In this document: piece after piece, positions 19,687 through 21,102 of the stretch | Position numbering within the stretch: the first letter of the stretch is position 1 | Layout of the letters: every line of letters begins with the position of its first letter | Virus record (IMG/VR): IMGVR_UViG_3300009440_000047 | Location: 1-21,102 of that record | DNA length: 21,102 bases | Source: a virus | Direction: 5' to 3' (one strand) | The notes under the pieces: model-generated | The model's database searches: none | Told to the model about the DNA's origin: nothing | What the model saw: only the letters and a program-made list of their open reading frames with translations | Made by a program: the position numbers and the translations under genes

Positions 19687-21102
19687 ATGAGTTTTGCTGA
19701 CGGATTTAAGAGCGGCTTTGGCTTAATAAGTAACGTGAAAGACAGAGAGGTTGCCGAAAGAAGACTGGATCAGCAGGCTCGGCAAGGCGATCTTGATCGA
19801 GACGCGACGGCTTTATACAGGAAAGCTCAGACCGACAATCAGTCTGAGCTAAACCGTATAAGAGACATCGATGCCGAAGCACGTCTTCTTGCAGCAAAAA
19901 ACAGAGGCGCCGATTCCGAAGCACGTCTTCTTGCAGCAAAAAACAACGAGACGCAGCTTGGTCTGGATAAGATCAAGAATGAATCTCAGGCGAACTTGTA
20001 TAACGCTCAAGCTGACGCTCTTAATCAAAAGACCGGCGCAGAAGATAAGCGCCAGTCCAATATAGAAAAGGAAGAGGGGTTTGCCATAAACGCGCAAGCG
20101 TTAGTAGACCACCTAAAAAATGGAGGAGACGCTTCGGCTAGAACCCCTGAATGGAATGCTCGTACAGATGAGCTTTTTCAGGCAGCAAATGGTGGGCTAA
20201 CGAATCCGTTTGCCGCAGTGAACCCAGATGTTGAATCTAACGGCGTTGCTTTCAAGAAAGTGTTGACGGCAATGCAGAAAGGTGAAGACGCGGGCAGAGA
20301 AAACGTGACCCCGATAATTAATACACTGATCCGGTCGAGCAATGAGCGGCAAATTGGCACTGAGCTGACAAAGGAAAACACTCCAAACGCGGGTCACCTA
20401 AACGGGAAGGGCTGGAAGATAATAGGAAAAGAAGTCGCCCCTGACTGGCAGATAGTAGACGGAATGTTAACGGGCACTGTTGATGTGACGGTACGGAATG
20501 CGGCAGGCGATGTCACCGTGTATAACGCGATGTTGAGCCGCAGTCGAAGCGGGCAGAAGATAGATGATGCGGGGAATCCAGTTAACAATCCCGATGGATC
20601 ACCGGCTCCACCAGTACCTGTAGGTATTCCAACAGAAGATCTAATGAGCGCAGCTTCGGGTTATTTTAAATATGCTCAATATATCGGGCAGTTTAAAGAT
20701 GAGATTTATCAAAGCGCAGCCAGACTTTATGACGAACGAAACGGTGCGGGCAGCTTAGAAGCTAAAGCCAACGAATATGTCACAAATTTTCAGCGTAAAT
20801 ATGCTGTCGGCACTCTGGCGGGAGAACAAAGCCCGATCAACGGTCTGACAAACGCTGAGCTGGCATCTCCTCAGCATTTTAACAAGCTCGAAAGGTATGC
20901 TCAGTACTCCGTTCTCGATCCATCTAAGAATGCAATTAAGCCAACAGGCGCTGCCGAATCACTTCTTAGTCAAGTAGCCATGATTCCTGACGTTAAGGAT
21001 CTTGAGAAAGACATGAACGACCAGTTCGGCAGAGGGTTAACCCGAGCAGAGCTTTTGCGCGCGCAACAGTATTTTTCACTAGATCAAAAAACAAACAAGT
21101 TA
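19687..21102 (+). CDS. Large internal virion (ejection) protein, N-terminal 472 residues (runs off window)
   Basis: The frame is open from the ATG at 19687 to the right edge with no stop, so the protein is longer than 472 residues. Residues about 18-145 are strongly helical and charged, with coiled-coil character (ERRLDQQARQGDLDRDA; SEARLLAAKNNETQ; LYNAQADALNQKTG). After that comes a mixed region (150-330) with a beta-type piece (WKIIGKEVAPDWQIVDGMLTG, DVTVRNAAGDVTVYNA), a Pro-rich linker (PDGSPAPPVPVGIP), and further helices. Position and helical nature fit the gp15/gp16-like ejection proteins that build the DNA conduit across the periplasm. No lytic transglycosylase motif is visible in the part present; it could lie beyond the edge. 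Residues 63-87 hold a 14-residue duplication. Confidence 0.7.
   Translation, partial: MSFADGFKSGFGLISNVKDREVAERRLDQQARQGDLDRDATALYRKAQTDNQSELNRIRDIDAEARLLAAKNRGADSEARLLAAKNNETQLGLDKIKNESQANLYNAQADALNQKTGAEDKRQSNIEKEEGFAINAQALVDHLKNGGDASARTPEWNARTDELFQAANGGLTNPFAAVNPDVESNGVAFKKVLTAMQKGEDAGRENVTPIINTLIRSSNERQIGTELTKENTPNAGHLNGKGWKIIGKEVAPDWQIVDGMLTGTVDVTVRNAAGDVTVYNAMLSRSRSGQKIDDAGNPVNNPDGSPAPPVPVGIPTEDLMSAASGYFKYAQYIGQFKDEIYQSAARLYDERNGAGSLEAKANEYVTNFQRKYAVGTLAGEQSPINGLTNAELASPQHFNKLERYAQYSVLDPSKNAIKPTGAAESLLSQVAMIPDVKDLEKDMNDQFGRGLTRAELLRAQQYFSLDQKTNKL
19874..19945 (+). repeat. Perfect 30-base direct repeat, period 42, in the ejection protein
   Basis: Bases 19874-19903 and 19916-19945 are identical. 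The period of 42 bases gives a 14-residue protein repeat (SEARLLAAKN, A in the first copy at the first position: D-A-E-A-R then D-S-E-A-R). The units of the fibre repeats elsewhere in the window differ at many bases, so this identity marks a recent duplication. Confidence 0.95.

Overview
The window is a contiguous stretch of the virion-structure module of a tailed bacteriophage (Caudoviricetes). All genes lie on the + strand and most are separated by 0-25 bases or overlap by 1-14. The module starts with the last codons of the major capsid protein and ends inside a large ejection (internal virion) protein. A short-tailed (podovirus-like) virion is the best reading. There is an adaptor-like protein just after the capsid gene, a nozzle-like protein, and a GNAT-like / gp14-like / long helical ejection-protein order recalling T7 genes 13-14-15/16. 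There is no tape measure, tail tube or tail terminator gene in about 21 kb. The host cannot be read from the sequence. The protein families (DUF6682-like, DUF7936-like, S74 fibre, 'ALQTSG' tail proteins) are, as I remember them, common in marine and environmental phages of Proteobacteria, so an aquatic Gram-negative host is an inference only.

Layout: (1) 1-180, capsid protein 3' end and a strong intrinsic terminator. (2) 190-3596, neck and proximal tail proteins: a small unknown, a DUF6682-like adaptor, a second connector-like protein, a BppU_N-like Ig protein, a repeat-rich fibrous protein and a small tail protein. (3) 3606-9830, a giant 1818-residue tail fibre with head-type 17-residue repeats, knob-like domains and a self-cleaving S74 chaperone, followed by a DUF7936-like protein and a small tail protein. 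(4) 9827-11020, a protein of unknown function, a small hypothetical protein and a holin-like membrane protein. (5) 11020-17413, a nozzle-like protein, an 1104-residue fibre with a lambda gpJ-type C-terminus, two small tip-associated proteins and a tail-assembly-chaperone-like protein. (6) 17414-17558, the only sizeable non-coding gap after the terminator. (7) 17559-21102, a GNAT-like protein, two related gp14-like proteins, a Gly/Ala-rich protein with a terminal membrane segment, and a long coiled-coil ejection protein cut by the window edge.

Taken together, the genes would build the neck and tail on the capsid portal, attach two independent host-recognition fibres (the S74 fibre and the gpJ-like fibre), and load the ejection proteins that carry DNA across the envelope. 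No mobile element, tRNA, CRISPR array, integrase or defence gene is visible. The most notable features are the hub-less gpJ-type fibre in what looks like a podovirus, a tip motif shared across three adjacent genes, the tandem pair of gp14-like proteins, and a fresh two-heptad duplication in the ejection protein.
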